From positions 682,001-746,000 of the forward strand of contig NZ_CP151636.1 in NCBI RefSeq assembly GCF_038397745.1: a stretch of DNA of 64,000 bases, in the 5' to 3' direction. This document shows, piece after piece, positions 34,041 to 43,771 of this stretch. Below the pieces are notes generated by a model. That model saw nothing but the letters and a program-made list of their open reading frames with translations. It was not told the DNA's origin and ran no database searches. The stretch is from Microbacterium sp. LWH11-1.2 (GTDB lineage Bacteria > Actinomycetota > Actinomycetes > Actinomycetales > Microbacteriaceae). Made by a program: the position numbers and the translations under genes. Each line of letters begins with the position of its first letter. The stretch's first letter is position 1.

Positions 34041-34651
34041 CCCTCCCGTTCGTCCAGGGCGAGGTTGAGCTCGAGCACGTTGACCGTGGAGGCGCCGAGA
34101 TAGCCGAGGTCGGGACCGTTCGTGTGCGCGGCAACGAGCGCTCGCACGTCATCGACCGAGAGGCCGCGTTCCTCGGCGACACGGGCGACCTGGATCGCCG
34201 CGTACTCCGGGCTGATGTGCGGATCGAGGCCAGACGACGATGCGGTCACCGCGTCGACCGGCACATCCTCCTCTGCGACGCCGTTGAACTCGGCGACCTG
34301 CATCTTGCGCTCGGTGATCGCGGCGATGAGATCCGCGTTCTCCGGCCCGTAGTTCGAGCCCGATGACGCACCCCCGTCGTAGCCGTCGCCCGCGGCGGAC
34401 GGACGCGGCTGGAAGTACTCCGGGAGCGGCTCGCCCTCGGCATCCGCGAAGGACTGGCCGATCAGCGAGGAGCCGACAGGGGAGCCCTGAGTGTCGGTCA
34501 CCACGGATCCGTTGGCCTGAGCCGGAAGCGCCAGCTGGCCGACGAGGGTGATCACGAGCGTGTAGACGACGCCCAGGACGATGGTGAAGAGCGCCATCGC
34601 GCGGGTGGCGACCCAGATCGTCCGTCCCGCTTGGCGGGTTGAGGTGTTCAT
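34037..34651 (-). CDS. kdpC: Potassium-transporting ATPase subunit C
   Basis: 204 residues, one N-terminal membrane span (MALFTIVLGVVYTLVITLVG) and a periplasmic domain with GSSLIGQSF, QPRPSAAGDGYDGGASSGSNYGPEN, and SGLDPHISPEYAAIQVARVAE, all family hallmarks. It stabilises the KdpFABC complex and aids ATP binding. Its start lies 22 bases after the kdpB stop with AAGGAAAG upstream. Confidence 0.93.
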   Translation of the reverse strand: MNTSTRQAGRTIWVATRAMALFTIVLGVVYTLVITLVGQLALPAQANGSVVTDTQGSPVGSSLIGQSFADAEGEPLPEYFQPRPSAAGDGYDGGASSGSNYGPENADLIAAITERKMQVAEFNGVAEEDVPVDAVTASSSGLDPHISPEYAAIQVARVAEERGLSVDDVRALVAAHTNGPDLGYLGASTVNVLELNLALDEREG

Positions 34652-34673
34652 TTCTTTCCTTCTTTCGCGGCTG

Positions 34674-36821
34674 TCAGAAGCCGGGGATGAGACGCACGAG
34701 GAGGTCGATCAGCCAGATGCCGATGAACGGGGTGATCACGCCGCCGAGGCCGTAGACCGCGAGGTTGCGTCCGAGGATGCTCGAGGCGTCGCCGGGCCGG
34801 TACTTCACGCCCCGCAGCGCGAGCGGGATGAGGAAGACGATCACGATCGCGTTGAAGATGATCGCCGACAGCACGGCGGATGCCGGGGAGTGCAGCCCCA
34901 TGATGTTCAGCGCTCCGAGCTGCGGGAACACCCCCATGAACATCGCCGGGATGATCGCGAAGTACTTCGCGATGTCGTTGGCGATCGAGAACGTGGTCAG
35001 CGCGCCGCGCGTGATGAGCAGCTGCTTGCCGATCCGGACGATGTCGATGAGCTTCGACGGGTCGGAGTCGAGGTCGACCATGTTGCCGGCCTCCTTCGCC
35101 GCCGACGTGCCGGAGTTCATCGCCACGCCCACATCCGCCTGCGCGAGTGCGGGAGCGTCGTTCGTGCCGTCACCGGTCATCGCGACGAGGTTGCCGCCGT
35201 CCTGCTCCTTGCGGATGTAGGCGAGCTTGTCCTCGGGGGTCGCTTCGGCGAGGAAGTCGTCGACTCCGGCCTCCTTGGCGATCGCCGCAGCCGTCAGCGG
35301 GTTGTCGCCCGTGATCATGACGGTGCGGATGCCCATGGCGCGCATCTCCGCGAACTTCGCGGGGAGCCCTTCCTTGACGACGTCCTTCAGATGCACGACG
35401 CCCAGGAGACGGCCTTCGCCCGCACGGTTCTTCGTCGCCACGACGAGCGGGGTGCCACCCGACTGCGAGATCGCCTCCACGGCATCCTCGATCTCGGCCA
35501 GCGCGCTGCTGGGCAGGCGATCGCCCTCGGCTTCGAGCCAGGCGACGACCGCCGACGTGGCGCCCTTGCGGATGCTGACCCCGTCCGGGGTGTCGAGCCC
35601 CGACATGCGGGTCTGCGCGGTGAACGGGACGATCTCGCCCTCCGCACTCGATCCGACGACCGCGCCCTTCTCTCTGGCGAGCTCGACGATCGAGGCGCCC
35701 TCCGGCGTGGGGTCCGCCAGCGAGGACAGCGCGGCCGTCAGGATCAGCTCCTCCTGCGGCACGCCGCTGACGGGCACGAAGGCACTCGCGCGGCGGTTGC
35801 CGTAGGTGATGGTCCCCGTCTTGTCGAGAAGCAGGGTGGTCACGTCGCCGGCCGCCTCGACGGCACGGCCGGACATCGCCAGGACGTTCCGCTGGACGAG
35901 CCGGTCCATGCCCGCGATGCCGATGGCACTGAGCAGCGCACCGATCGTCGTGGGGATGAGGCAGACGAGAAGCGCGATCAGCACCGTGACGCTCACCGGT
36001 GCGGCGGCGTACGACGCGATCGGGTTCAGGGTCAGGGCGACGACGACGAAGATGATCGACAGCGAGGCGAGCAGGATGTTCAGCGCGATCTCGTTCGGCG
36101 TCTTCTGACGCGACGCCCCCTCGACCAGGGCGATCATCCGATCGACGAAGGTCTCACCCGGCTTGGAGGTGATGCGCACGACGATGCGGTCGGACAGCAC
36201 GCGGGTGCCGCCGGTCACCGCAGAGCGGTCGCCACCGGACTCGCGCACGACCGGGGCGGACTCGCCCGTGATGGCGGATTCATCGACCGAGGCGATGCCC
36301 CAGACGATGTCTCCGTCGCCCGGGATCAGCTCGCCCGCCGAGACGACCACGACATCTCCCAGCGACAGCTCGGCAGACGACACGTCGGACGACGGCGTGC
36401 GCTCGGCCGGAGCATCGCCGAGTGCGTCGTACTCGGCGACGCGATGGGCCATCGTGCTGGTGCGGGTCTTGCGCAGGGTCTCGGCCTGGGCCTTGCCCCG
36501 TCCCTCGGCGATGGACTCCGCGAGGTTCGCGAAGAGGACCGTGAGCCACAGCCACACGGCGATCGCGCCGGTGAACGACCAGGGCACGGTCGTGCCGCCC
36601 GAGTCCGCCGCGCCGCCGATGAAGGGCTCCGCGACGGCGAGAACCGTCGTCAGAGCGGCGCCGAGCCAGACCAGGAGCATGACGGGGTTGCGCCACTGCT
36701 CGCGCGGGTCGAGCTTGCGGACTGCGCCGGGGAGCGCGGCTCGGACCTGCTCCCAGGTGAACCCTCCGCGTTGCGCGGGTTTCGCCGCCGTTGCCGGACG
36801 GGTTTCGGTTGTCGTCGACAT
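34674..36821 (-). CDS. kdpB: Potassium-transporting ATPase ATP-binding subunit
   Basis: 715 residues, P-type ATPase. TGES at 185-188 (actuator), phosphorylated D333 in [10 protein letters not shown], nucleotide domain, and the hinge [24 protein letters not shown]. The N-terminus has an Ala/Pro-rich extension of about 20 residues. It hydrolyses ATP to drive potassium uptake through KdpA. Six bases separate its start from the kdpA stop. Confidence 0.95.
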   Translation of the reverse strand: MSTTTETRPATAAKPAQRGGFTWEQVRAALPGAVRKLDPREQWRNPVMLLVWLGAALTTVLAVAEPFIGGAADSGGTTVPWSFTGAIAVWLWLTVLFANLAESIAEGRGKAQAETLRKTRTSTMAHRVAEYDALGDAPAERTPSSDVSSAELSLGDVVVVSAGELIPGDGDIVWGIASVDESAITGESAPVVRESGGDRSAVTGGTRVLSDRIVVRITSKPGETFVDRMIALVEGASRQKTPNEIALNILLASLSIIFVVVALTLNPIASYAAAPVSVTVLIALLVCLIPTTIGALLSAIGIAGMDRLVQRNVLAMSGRAVEAAGDVTTLLLDKTGTITYGNRRASAFVPVSGVPQEELILTAALSSLADPTPEGASIVELAREKGAVVGSSAEGEIVPFTAQTRMSGLDTPDGVSIRKGATSAVVAWLEAEGDRLPSSALAEIEDAVEAISQSGGTPLVVATKNRAGEGRLLGVVHLKDVVKEGLPAKFAEMRAMGIRTVMITGDNPLTAAAIAKEAGVDDFLAEATPEDKLAYIRKEQDGGNLVAMTGDGTNDAPALAQADVGVAMNSGTSAAKEAGNMVDLDSDPSKLIDIVRIGKQLLITRGALTTFSIANDIAKYFAIIPAMFMGVFPQLGALNIMGLHSPASAVLSAIIFNAIVIVFLIPLALRGVKYRPGDASSILGRNLAVYGLGGVITPFIGIWLIDLLVRLIPGF

Positions 36822-36827
36822 GATGTT

Positions 36828-38501
36828 TTACATCAGCCCTTCTGCCAGGGGACCCAGCGCGAGAACGGGGAAGAACGTGAGTGCGGTCACCAGGACGGTG
36901 ACGGCGGTGAGCAGCCCCACGAACATCGGTCGATGCGTGGGCAGGGTGCCCGAGGTGGTCGGGACCTTGTCCTGAGCTGCGAAGGAGCCGGCGAGCGCGA
37001 GCACGAAGACGATCGGCACGAATCGTCCGAGCAGGATCACCACGCCGAGCGCGGTGTTCAGCCACGGAGTGTTCGCCGTGAGACCGGCGAAAGCCGATCC
37101 GTTGTTGTTCGCCGCCGATGTGAACGCGTACAGGACCTCCGACATCCCGTGGATGCCCGGGTTCCAGATCGAGGTGCTCTCGAGCTCCTCCCGCACACCG
37201 GGGATCGCGAAGCTGAGCGCGGTCCCGCCCAGCACGAGCGTCGGCATCACCAGGATGTAGAGGGCGGCGAGCTTGATCTCCTTCGGACCGATCTTCTTCC
37301 CGAGGTACTCGGGGGTGCGACCGATCAACAGACCGGAGATGAAGACGGCGATCACGGCGAGGATCAGCATCGCGTAGAGACCGGAGCCGACACCACCCGG
37401 CGAGACCTCGCCGAGCATCATGTTGAGCATCGGCATCATGCCGCCGAGCGCCGTGTAGGAGTCGTGCATGGAGTTCACGGCACCCGTCGAGGTGCCGGTG
37501 CTCGTGGTCGCGAACAGCGTGGATCCGATGATCCCGAATCGCTGCTCCTTGCCCTCCATCGCGCCGCCGGCGAGCTCGGGCGCCGTGCCCTTGCCGACCG
37601 ACTCGAGTGCGGTGAGGATCACGAACGACACCGTGTACAGGGTGGCCATGACTCCGAGGATCGCGTAGCCCTGACGGTTGTCGGAGACGATCCTGCCGAA
37701 CGTGCGCGGCAGGGAGAACGGGATCAGCAGCATCAGGATGACCTGGAAGACGTTCGTCCACGCCGTGGGGTTCTCGAACGGGTGCGAGGAGTTCGCGTTG
37801 AAGAAGCCGCCGCCGTTCGTGCCGAGGAGCTTGATCGCCTCCTGCGAGGCGACCGGGCCGCCCGGGATGGACTGCTCACCCCCGGTGAGGGTCGAGACGG
37901 TGGTGAAGCCGTTGAAGTTCTGGATGACTCCGCCGACCAGGAGGACGATCGCTCCGATCACCGCGATCGGGAGCAGCAGACGCAGCGTCCCCCGCGTCAG
38001 GTCCACCCAGAAGTTGCCGATCGTGCCGGAGCGACGGTAGGCGAAGCCGCGGACGAGCGCGATCGCGACGGCGATGCCGACGGCCGCGGAGACGAAGTTC
38101 TGCACGGCGAGGCCGGCGAACTGGACGGTGTAGCCCACCGTCAGCTCCGGCGAGTACGACTGCCAGTTCGTGTTGCCGACGAACGACGCCGCCGTGTTGA
38201 ACGACAGGTGCTCCGACGGCGCCCCGAGACCCAGGGAGTACGGCAGCCACTGCTGCGTGCGCTGCAGGACGTAGACGATGAGCAGTCCGACCGCCGAGAA
38301 CGCGAGCACTCCGCGCAGGTAGGCCTGCCAGGTCTGCCCGGCCTGGGAGTCGACGCCGATGATCTTGTAGATCCCGCGTTCGACCCTCCAGTCCTTGCGC
38401 GAGGTGTAGACCCACGCCATGTAGTCGCCGACGGGCCGGTAGAGGACGCCGATGACGAGCGCGACCGAGGCGAAGGCGAGAAGTGCGTACCACCACGTCA
38501 T
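36828..38501 (-). CDS. kdpA: Potassium-transporting ATPase potassium-binding subunit
   Basis: 557 residues, ten-span channel-like subunit. Selectivity-filter-type loops include [29 protein letters not shown] and [12 protein letters not shown]. The ATG at 38501 ([10 protein letters not shown]) overlaps the kdpF stop by one base (TGATG); the frame is open upstream only as shadow. It binds and selects potassium in the KdpFABC pump. Confidence 0.94.
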   Translation of the reverse strand: MTWWYALLAFASVALVIGVLYRPVGDYMAWVYTSRKDWRVERGIYKIIGVDSQAGQTWQAYLRGVLAFSAVGLLIVYVLQRTQQWLPYSLGLGAPSEHLSFNTAASFVGNTNWQSYSPELTVGYTVQFAGLAVQNFVSAAVGIAVAIALVRGFAYRRSGTIGNFWVDLTRGTLRLLLPIAVIGAIVLLVGGVIQNFNGFTTVSTLTGGEQSIPGGPVASQEAIKLLGTNGGGFFNANSSHPFENPTAWTNVFQVILMLLIPFSLPRTFGRIVSDNRQGYAILGVMATLYTVSFVILTALESVGKGTAPELAGGAMEGKEQRFGIIGSTLFATTSTGTSTGAVNSMHDSYTALGGMMPMLNMMLGEVSPGGVGSGLYAMLILAVIAVFISGLLIGRTPEYLGKKIGPKEIKLAALYILVMPTLVLGGTALSFAIPGVREELESTSIWNPGIHGMSEVLYAFTSAANNNGSAFAGLTANTPWLNTALGVVILLGRFVPIVFVLALAGSFAAQDKVPTTSGTLPTHRPMFVGLLTAVTVLVTALTFFPVLALGPLAEGLM

Positions 38502-38590
38502 CAGAATCGCTCCGGTTTCACGAGGGCGACGACGAGATAGACGATCGCCGAGATGCCGAGGACGGCCGCAAGGAGCTCGAACACGATCAC
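38501..38590 (-). CDS. kdpF: KdpF small membrane subunit
   Basis: 29 residues starting at GTG 38590: [20 protein letters not shown], then VALVKPERF. One membrane span and the conserved VKPERF tail identify KdpF, which stabilises the Kdp complex. The start overlaps the stop of a 31-codon upstream frame (GTGA) and the stop overlaps kdpA. Confidence 0.92.
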   Translation of the reverse strand: MIVFELLAAVLGISAIVYLVVALVKPERF

Positions 38591-38682
38591 AGCTTCTCCA
38601 CCGCCTTCCCCAGGAATCCGACAACCACGAACAGGACGATCACGCCCAGCACGTAGACGATGTCAAGCACAACAAGCTCCAT
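38587..38682 (-). CDS. 31-residue membrane peptide upstream of kdpF
   Basis: ATG at 38682, stop overlapping kdpF by GTGA. The peptide begins [18 protein letters not shown] and continues as [13 protein letters not shown]: one hydrophobic helix and a basic amphipathic tail. Third-position GC is high and both neighbours are coupled by overlap, so it is probably translated. It may be a second small regulatory subunit of the Kdp pump. I do not recognise a named family. Confidence 0.7.
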   Translation of the reverse strand: MELVVLDIVYVLGVIVLFVVVGFLGKAVEKL

Positions 38683-39018
38683 TCGAAGGACCACGTCAGC
38701 CCACGCTGACCGGACTGCCCACTGCGGGCGCAATCACCGATCAAACACCCGGCGGCGACCCGGGAATGGCGTTCTAACGGAACGCATACGCCGACCCCGA
38801 CGACTCTCATGGGTCCCTAACGAATCCGGGATGAGACGCTGAAGTCCGGCCCGGGATCCCCCTTCCGCAGCTGCTGCGCGTTCTCTCCGACGACCCGCAT
38901 GAGTTCCGTAGAGACGCGTTCCCCGCGGCGGGAAGGCGCCGTAGGACTGAGGCATGAACTCCATGGAGATCCCTCCCACCCGACGACCCGGCAGTCCCGC
39001 AGCTCGGACGGATGCGTC
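38683..39018. other. Intergenic region with hairpins upstream of the kdp genes
   Basis: About 335 bases. Two inverted repeats are visible: GTCAGC-4-GCTGAC (38695-38710) and GCGTTC-TAACG-GAACGC (38769-38785). One may be a KdpE or other operator in the kdp promoter. No convincing gene; a + strand frame crossing it belongs to the next gene only from about 39019. Confidence 0.5.
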
Positions 39019-39564
39019 GTGAGCATGCTGCACAGCATCTTCGCCACGTCGCTGCTGATCCGACAGCAGGCGCAGCGCCGTCGCATCTCGGCCTGGCCGG
39101 CGGAGACGACGGTGAGCCCGCGAGACATCGCCGTCGCGGGGAGGTCGCTGACCGACCTCGCCCGCACTCGCGGCACACCCTGCGTCCTCATCGCCCGCGC
39201 GGGCGACGCCGACCGCGGGGACGGACACCGCACGGTCGTCCTGGCGACCGTCCTGGGACGCACGGAGGGTGATCACCGCCGGCCCGCGGAGATCACCGTG
39301 GACTGCGATCTGCGCATCATCGGCCCCCGACTCCTCGATGCGCTGCTGCTCAACGGTCCCCGTACGCGAGAGCGCACCCGGCTCCTCGTGCAGCAGCGGG
39401 ACCGCCAGGCGCCCCCGCTGCAGGTCTTCCTGCCCGCCGACACCTCACCGGGAGACCTCCTGACCTTCGTGTGCGAGGGCACCATCGCCGCAAGTCAGGT
39501 CAGATCGCACGACCGTGATCCCGGCGCGGCCGATGACGGCTGGCCCGGGCGCTGCATGAAGTGA
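39019..39564 (+). CDS. Hypothetical protein
   Basis: 181 residues from GTG 39019 (ATG 39025 is equally possible). Third-position GC supports this frame rather than the opposite strand. The protein is soluble with a short hydrophobic N-terminus (MLHSIFATSLLI), an Arg-rich part, and a beta-rich half with HRTVVLATVLGR, ITVDCDLRIIGPRLLDALLLNG and LQVFLPADTSPGDLLTFVCEG. I recognise no family. It diverges from kdp and may share its regulatory region. Confidence 0.5.
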   Translation: MSMLHSIFATSLLIRQQAQRRRISAWPAETTVSPRDIAVAGRSLTDLARTRGTPCVLIARAGDADRGDGHRTVVLATVLGRTEGDHRRPAEITVDCDLRIIGPRLLDALLLNGPRTRERTRLLVQQRDRQAPPLQVFLPADTSPGDLLTFVCEGTIAASQVRSHDRDPGAADDGWPGRCMK

Positions 39565-39600
39565 GCGGAGACGACGCCCGAGGAGTTCGTGCGGGCGGCC

Positions 39601-40158
39601 TCAGCGCGACGGCAGGGAAGCACCGTCCGCGAACCGGGCGCGGCGAGCATCCGCGTAGACCGAAGCCCAGATGCGCTCGAAGGTCTCCCGCGTGATCAGT
39701 CCTCGCCGCAGGTCATCGCAGGCGTTCTCCATCACCGAGGAGTACAGCGCGAGCATCTCCTCACGCCGTTCGTCCGCAGGATCCGATCGGAACCCCGCCC
39801 GGTTCGACCACAGCGAGATCGTTCGACTCCGCACCGGTCGAGCTCGCCGCCACAGATGGATGCCGACGGGAGCGATGAGGCAGAGGAGCGCGAGCGCGGA
39901 GTATTCCGGGGAGACGCCGAGTGCGATCAGGAGCAGCCAGCACGAGGTACCCGCGCCCACGGCGATCGGGGCGAAGTCGTGGAGACGATGCGCCCAGCGC
40001 CGCTCGGCATCCGAGGCATCCGGCGGGTACACGACCAGCCGCGTGGTCACGACGCCATGACGAGCCACCGCCTGCTGCAGATGGCCCCACCGCACGGGTC
40101 GGGACTTGCGGCCCTGCGTGCGGGTCAGGCGATCATCAGGAGCTTGTTCGAGAGGCAT
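39601..40158 (-). CDS. Hypothetical membrane protein, DUF6611-like
   Basis: 185 residues from ATG 40158. The soluble N-terminus has WGHLQQAVARHGVVTTRLVVYPPDASDAERRWA, followed by two membrane segments (FAPIAVGAGTSCWLLLIALG, ALALLCLIAPVGIHLW) and a C-terminal helical part with DDLRRGLITRETFERIWASVY. The WGxL plus RLVVYPPG-type pattern resembles DUF6611 proteins of actinobacteria; this match is from memory and not tested. Function unknown. Confidence 0.5.
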   Translation of the reverse strand: MPLEQAPDDRLTRTQGRKSRPVRWGHLQQAVARHGVVTTRLVVYPPDASDAERRWAHRLHDFAPIAVGAGTSCWLLLIALGVSPEYSALALLCLIAPVGIHLWRRARPVRSRTISLWSNRAGFRSDPADERREEMLALYSSVMENACDDLRRGLITRETFERIWASVYADARRARFADGASLPSR

Positions 40159-40226
40159 GCAGAGAAGGATCGGACATCCCGCTCCGCGGCACCAGCACTC
40201 CACACGGAACCCATACGCGACACGAC

Positions 40227-40260
40227 GAAGTGCCCGCCACCTGACGGCGACGGGCACTTC
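40227..40260 (-). terminator. Hairpin terminator after the first HisD-family gene
   Basis: GAAGTGCCCG and CGGGCACTTC form a 10-bp perfect stem with a 14-base loop, 20 bases downstream of the stop at 40280. No clear U-run follows. Confidence 0.7.
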
Positions 40261-40279
40261 CGGGTTGATCGCACGGGGC

Positions 40280-41596
40280 TCACTCGTAGGTCGCGAGCCT
40301 CATCGTCGCGGTCGCGCTGTGTGCCGCCATGCCCTCGGAGTCGGAGATGACCTGCACGGCGTTCGCGAGCTCGGGCGTCGCCTCGCGTGCGATGCGCTGG
40401 TAGGTCAGCGGCTTGAGGAAGCGCGAGACCGAGAGTCCGGCACTGTGCTTGGCCCCGCCCGCCGTCGGCAGCACGTGGTTCGTGCCCGCCATGCCCTTGT
40501 CGGAGTACGCGACCGTGCTCCACGGGCCGATGAAGAGCGAGCCGTAGTTGCGCAGATTCGCGTGGTACCAGTCGTCGTCGGCCGTGATGAGCTCGAGGTG
40601 CTCGGGGGCCAGGTCGTCCATGAGGGCCGCGGCGGTCTCGCGGTCCTTCGCCACCGTGACGACACCGTAGTCGCGCCAGGCCGGACCGCAGATCTCGGCG
40701 GTGGCCAGGGTCTCGAGCTGACGCTCGACGGCGGCGATCACCGCGCGGCCATGCTCTTCGGATGTCGTGACGAGAGCTGCCGGAGAGTTCGGGCCGTGCT
40801 CGGCCTGACCCAGCAGGTCGGCGGCCACGATCTCGGGGTCGGCCGTCTCGTCGGAGATGACGGCGACCTCGCTCGGGCCCGCCAGCAGGTCGATCGCGAC
40901 CGTGCCGAACAGCTGCCGCTTGGCCTCGGCGACGAACGCGTTCCCGGCGCCCACGAGCATGTCGACGGGCAGTTCGCCGAGCAGTCCGTATGCCATGGCG
41001 GCGAGCGCCTGCACGCCGCCGATGACGAACACGCGGTCGACACCGGAGAGGTGCGCGGCGTAGACGACCGCGTCGTTCGCGTTTCCGTCGGGCTGCGGGG
41101 GCGTGCAGGCGACGACCGTGGGGACGCCGGCGGCCTTCGCGACGCCGACCGTCATGAAGGCGCTCGCGGTGAGGGGGAAGCGCCCGGCGGGGAGGTAGGC
41201 GCCGACGCGCGAGACCGGGATGTACTTGGCACCGGTCACGATGCCGGGGACGAGCTCGGTCTCGAAGTCGGAGAGGTGCGCGCGGGACTCCTTGGCGAAA
41301 GCCTGGGTCCGGGCGGCGCCCAGTTCGATCGCGGCACGGAGGTCGGGCGCGAGGCGGTCGCCGCTGGTCGCGATCTGCTCGGCGGTGAGCTCGATGTCGG
41401 CGCCCTGGTAGTTGTCCAGCTTGCGGGCGTAGTCGAGCACGGCGTCGAGACCGCGCTCGCGGATGTCGGCGAGCATGTTCGTCACGGTCTCGATCACGGC
41501 GGGATCGCGCTGCGCGGCCGGTGCGTCGATGAGCGGGGTCTTGAGGTGGTGGAACGCTCCGTCGAGGCGGGCGAGCACGGGTGAGGAGTAACGCAT
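40280..41596 (-). CDS. HisD-family dehydrogenase, catabolic paralog 1
   Basis: 438 residues. Zinc and catalytic residues of the histidinol-dehydrogenase fold are present: Q264 and H267 (GQAEHG), D366 (YSDKG), H426 (EGMAAHS), and E332-H333 (APEHLEL). NAD-site GAGNAFVAEAKRQLFG is conserved. It differs from biosynthetic HisD in PAWRDYGVVTVAKD, AYSDKGMAGTNHVLPT and KPLTYQRIAREAT, which look like the sulfopropanediol dehydrogenase (HpsN) branch. No his genes flank it. It is divergent from a LysR gene 76 bases away that probably controls it. It should oxidise a hydroxymethyl compound to a carboxylate with two NAD; the substrate is unknown. Confidence 0.75.
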   Translation of the reverse strand: MRYSSPVLARLDGAFHHLKTPLIDAPAAQRDPAVIETVTNMLADIRERGLDAVLDYARKLDNYQGADIELTAEQIATSGDRLAPDLRAAIELGAARTQAFAKESRAHLSDFETELVPGIVTGAKYIPVSRVGAYLPAGRFPLTASAFMTVGVAKAAGVPTVVACTPPQPDGNANDAVVYAAHLSGVDRVFVIGGVQALAAMAYGLLGELPVDMLVGAGNAFVAEAKRQLFGTVAIDLLAGPSEVAVISDETADPEIVAADLLGQAEHGPNSPAALVTTSEEHGRAVIAAVERQLETLATAEICGPAWRDYGVVTVAKDRETAAALMDDLAPEHLELITADDDWYHANLRNYGSLFIGPWSTVAYSDKGMAGTNHVLPTAGGAKHSAGLSVSRFLKPLTYQRIAREATPELANAVQVISDSEGMAAHSATATMRLATYE

Positions 41597-41672
41597 GCTG
41601 GAAGGCTAGATCGATACCAACCATCCGACAAGCCTGATGGTCCGAGGCCTTGCATCGGGTTTACCATTGGCT

Positions 41673-42599
41673 GTGACCATCACCCAGTTGACCGCCTTCC
41701 TCGCCGCCCTGGAGCACGGCTCCTTCACCGCGGCCGCCGCGAGCCTCGCCATGACCCAGGCGTCGGTGTCGGAGCTCGTCGCCCGCCTCGAGCGCGAGCT
41801 CGGCGTCACCCTGTTCACCCGCGGCAGCCGACGACTCGTGCCCACGGCGGCCGCGCTCGAGCTGCGTCCGCACGCCACCCAGGCGGTGAGCGCGGTGCAG
41901 AACGGCATCGACACGATCCAGGCACTGACCTCTCTCGACCGCGGCACCTGCACGTTCGGCGTGCTCCGCAACGCCGCGTACTACGCTCTCGCGGACCTCG
42001 CCGAGACCTTCCACCACCGGCATCCGAACGTGCGGCTCCGCCTGGTCGGCATCAACTCGGCCCACGTCGCGCGCTCGATCGCGAGCGGCGAGCTCGAGGC
42101 CGGACTGCTCGTGCTTCCCATCGATGAAGATGGCCTCGAGGTGCGCCCGCTCTTCCGCGACGAGGTGCTCTACGCCTCGGCCACCCGCCCTGCCGACGCC
42201 GGACCCGTCACGATCGACGAGGTCGCCGAGGCGAAGCTCGTGCTCTACGACGCGTTCGCCGGGTGGGACGATCCGACGAGGCGCCAGCTGCTCGAGCGCG
42301 CACGACTGCACGGCCTGTCGATCGAGCCCGCGGTCGAGGTCGAGAACGTCGAGACGGCGCTGAGCCTGGTCGCCGCGGGCGCCGCCGACACCATCGTGTC
42401 GCGGTCCATCACCGAGGCGGAGGGCTTCGCCGCCGGCATCCGCACCTTCCCGTTCGCGGAGCCGATGCACGACACGATCGCACTCGTGAAGCGCGAGGGG
42501 ATGCTGCTGTCGCCCGCGACCCAGCGGCTCGCCGAGCTGGCGGAGCGGATGCTGCGCGAGAGGCTCCCCGAGCACCAGGGCCGCACCCCGCTCGACTGA
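41673..42599 (+). CDS. LysR-family transcriptional regulator
   Basis: 308 residues from GTG 41673, the position where the family N-terminus begins: TITQLTAFLAALEHGSFTAAAASLAMTQASVSELVARLERELGVTLFTRGSRRLVPT. The C-terminal half is a LysR substrate-binding domain (CTFGVLRNAAYYALADLAETFHHRHPNVRLRLV). The open frame begins at 41637 but that start lacks support. It is divergently oriented from the HisD-family gene, the classical arrangement for LysR control of a catabolic gene. The inducer is unknown. Confidence 0.85.
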   Translation: MTITQLTAFLAALEHGSFTAAAASLAMTQASVSELVARLERELGVTLFTRGSRRLVPTAAALELRPHATQAVSAVQNGIDTIQALTSLDRGTCTFGVLRNAAYYALADLAETFHHRHPNVRLRLVGINSAHVARSIASGELEAGLLVLPIDEDGLEVRPLFRDEVLYASATRPADAGPVTIDEVAEAKLVLYDAFAGWDDPTRRQLLERARLHGLSIEPAVEVENVETALSLVAAGAADTIVSRSITEAEGFAAGIRTFPFAEPMHDTIALVKREGMLLSPATQRLAELAERMLRERLPEHQGRTPLD

Positions 42600-42601
42600 C
42601 C

Positions 42602-42859
42602 CTTCGACAGGCTCAGGGACCCACCTAGGCTCAGGGTTCCCCTCTCGCCCGGGAGGACTTCGCACCCATGGGCGGAGCCTCGGACGCCGATGCTCCTCCC
42701 CACGCAGAGTTCTCCTCCCGACGGCGCGCCGTTCGACAGGATCAGGGACCCACCTAGGCTCAGGGTCCCCCGCTCGCCCGGGGGGACTTCGCACCCATGG
42801 GCGGAGCCTCGGACGCGGATGCTCCTCCCCACGCAGAGTTCTCCTCCCGACGACGCACC
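42602..42859. repeat. 129-bp tandem duplication carrying dispersed repeats
   Basis: Unit 1 (42602-42730) and unit 2 (42731-42859) are nearly identical with a period of 129 bases. Each starts with TTCGACAGG and CAGGGACCCA of the dispersed repeat, then GGACTTCGCACCCATGGGCG, and ends in CGCAGAGTTCTCC, a motif that recurs at 50.1 kb. It fills the space between convergent lysR and nitrilase genes, where no gene is seen. Confidence 0.9.
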
Positions 42860-42894
42860 CCGGTCGTTGAGCGAAGCGAGACGAAACGCCTGCC

Positions 42895-43704
42895 TCAGTA
42901 CAGGTCGCCCCGACGGTCGTCGAACAGGTGGTTGTGCGGCGGCAGCGACTTCTCGCGCACGGCCGCGAGCGAGAGCACGGCGGTCGCGCCCATCACCGCG
43001 CGGAACGCGACGATCCAGCCCTGCTCGTCGATGATCGCGGTGCCGTCGGTCCAGTCGACTCCGCGCTCGGAGCCCCAGCGGTCGGCGACGACCACCGGCA
43101 GGCGCGAGGAGCGGGCGGATGCCATGGCCTGGATCAGCTCAGGGGCGTGCTCGCCCTCGGGACGCGGCACCAGCGGCCAGTTGACCGGCAGCGCGAGCAC
43201 GTCGGCCCCGGCGAGCGCCAGGCGGCGCGGCACCTCGGGGAACTCGTTGTCGTAGCAGATCGCGACGCCGAGGCGCCCGAACGAGGTGTCCACGACGAGG
43301 CCCGCCTCGGCGCCGACGTCGAAGACCATCTTCTCGGCGCCCCAGAGGTGCGACTTGCGGTAGTCGGCCAGGTGGGCGTCATGGGTGAGGACGGCGGCGG
43401 TGTTGTACAGCCGCTCGCCGTCGATCTCGGCATAGCCCACCACCACGACGGCATCCGCGGGGATGACCTCCTGGATTGACGCCCAGCGCGCGTCATCCGC
43501 CGTCATGCCCGCCCTCTCGGCCTCGGCGCGATCCTCGAACACGTACCCGCTCGTGGCGAGCTCGGGCAGCACGATCAGTCGCGCGTCACGGCGGGCCGCG
43601 GCCGAGACGGCATCGCGGATGCGGCCGAGGTTCGCGTCGACGTCGCCGATCACGATCTCGGGCGACAGCGCGGCGACGCGCAGGTCATCGATGTCTGCAG
43701 GCAT
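42895..43704 (-). CDS. Nitrilase/carbon-nitrogen hydrolase family protein
   Basis: 269 residues. The Glu-Lys-Cys triad is clear: E48 (LPELATSGY), K117 (YRKSHLWGAEK) and C150 (AICYDNEFPE). The family hydrolyses nitriles, amides or carbamoyl groups. PVNWPLVPRPEGEHAPE is more like amidases than true nitrilases. It ends the minus-strand row after the bicupin and NTF2-like genes, 67 bases after the bicupin, so it may act on the same compound or release ammonia from it. Cytoplasmic, no signal. Confidence 0.85.
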   Translation of the reverse strand: MPADIDDLRVAALSPEIVIGDVDANLGRIRDAVSAAARRDARLIVLPELATSGYVFEDRAEAERAGMTADDARWASIQEVIPADAVVVVGYAEIDGERLYNTAAVLTHDAHLADYRKSHLWGAEKMVFDVGAEAGLVVDTSFGRLGVAICYDNEFPEVPRRLALAGADVLALPVNWPLVPRPEGEHAPELIQAMASARSSRLPVVVADRWGSERGVDWTDGTAIIDEQGWIVAFRAVMGATAVLSLAAVREKSLPPHNHLFDDRRGDLY

Positions 43705-43771
43705 ACCCTCATCCTCCCCTCGGAGACGACGAAGCGCGAGGAGCCGTCGGCCCCTCGCGCTCCTTCGATTC

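Noticed and set aside
31629..34103. An 824-codon open frame on the + strand antisense to kdpD
   Set aside because: Same shadow effect; the minus-strand frame has full KdpD motifs.
34581..38540. A 1319-codon open frame on the + strand across the kdp genes
   Set aside because: It is antisense to kdpABC, rich in Arg/Asp/His with no domain, and is a shadow of high third-position GC.
38683..39018. A c-di-AMP (ydaO) riboswitch before kdp
   Set aside because: I looked for the conserved core and could not match it; only simple hairpins are clear.
42600..42894. Remnant insertion sequence
   Set aside because: No transposase or terminal repeats with target duplication; it is a tandem duplication.
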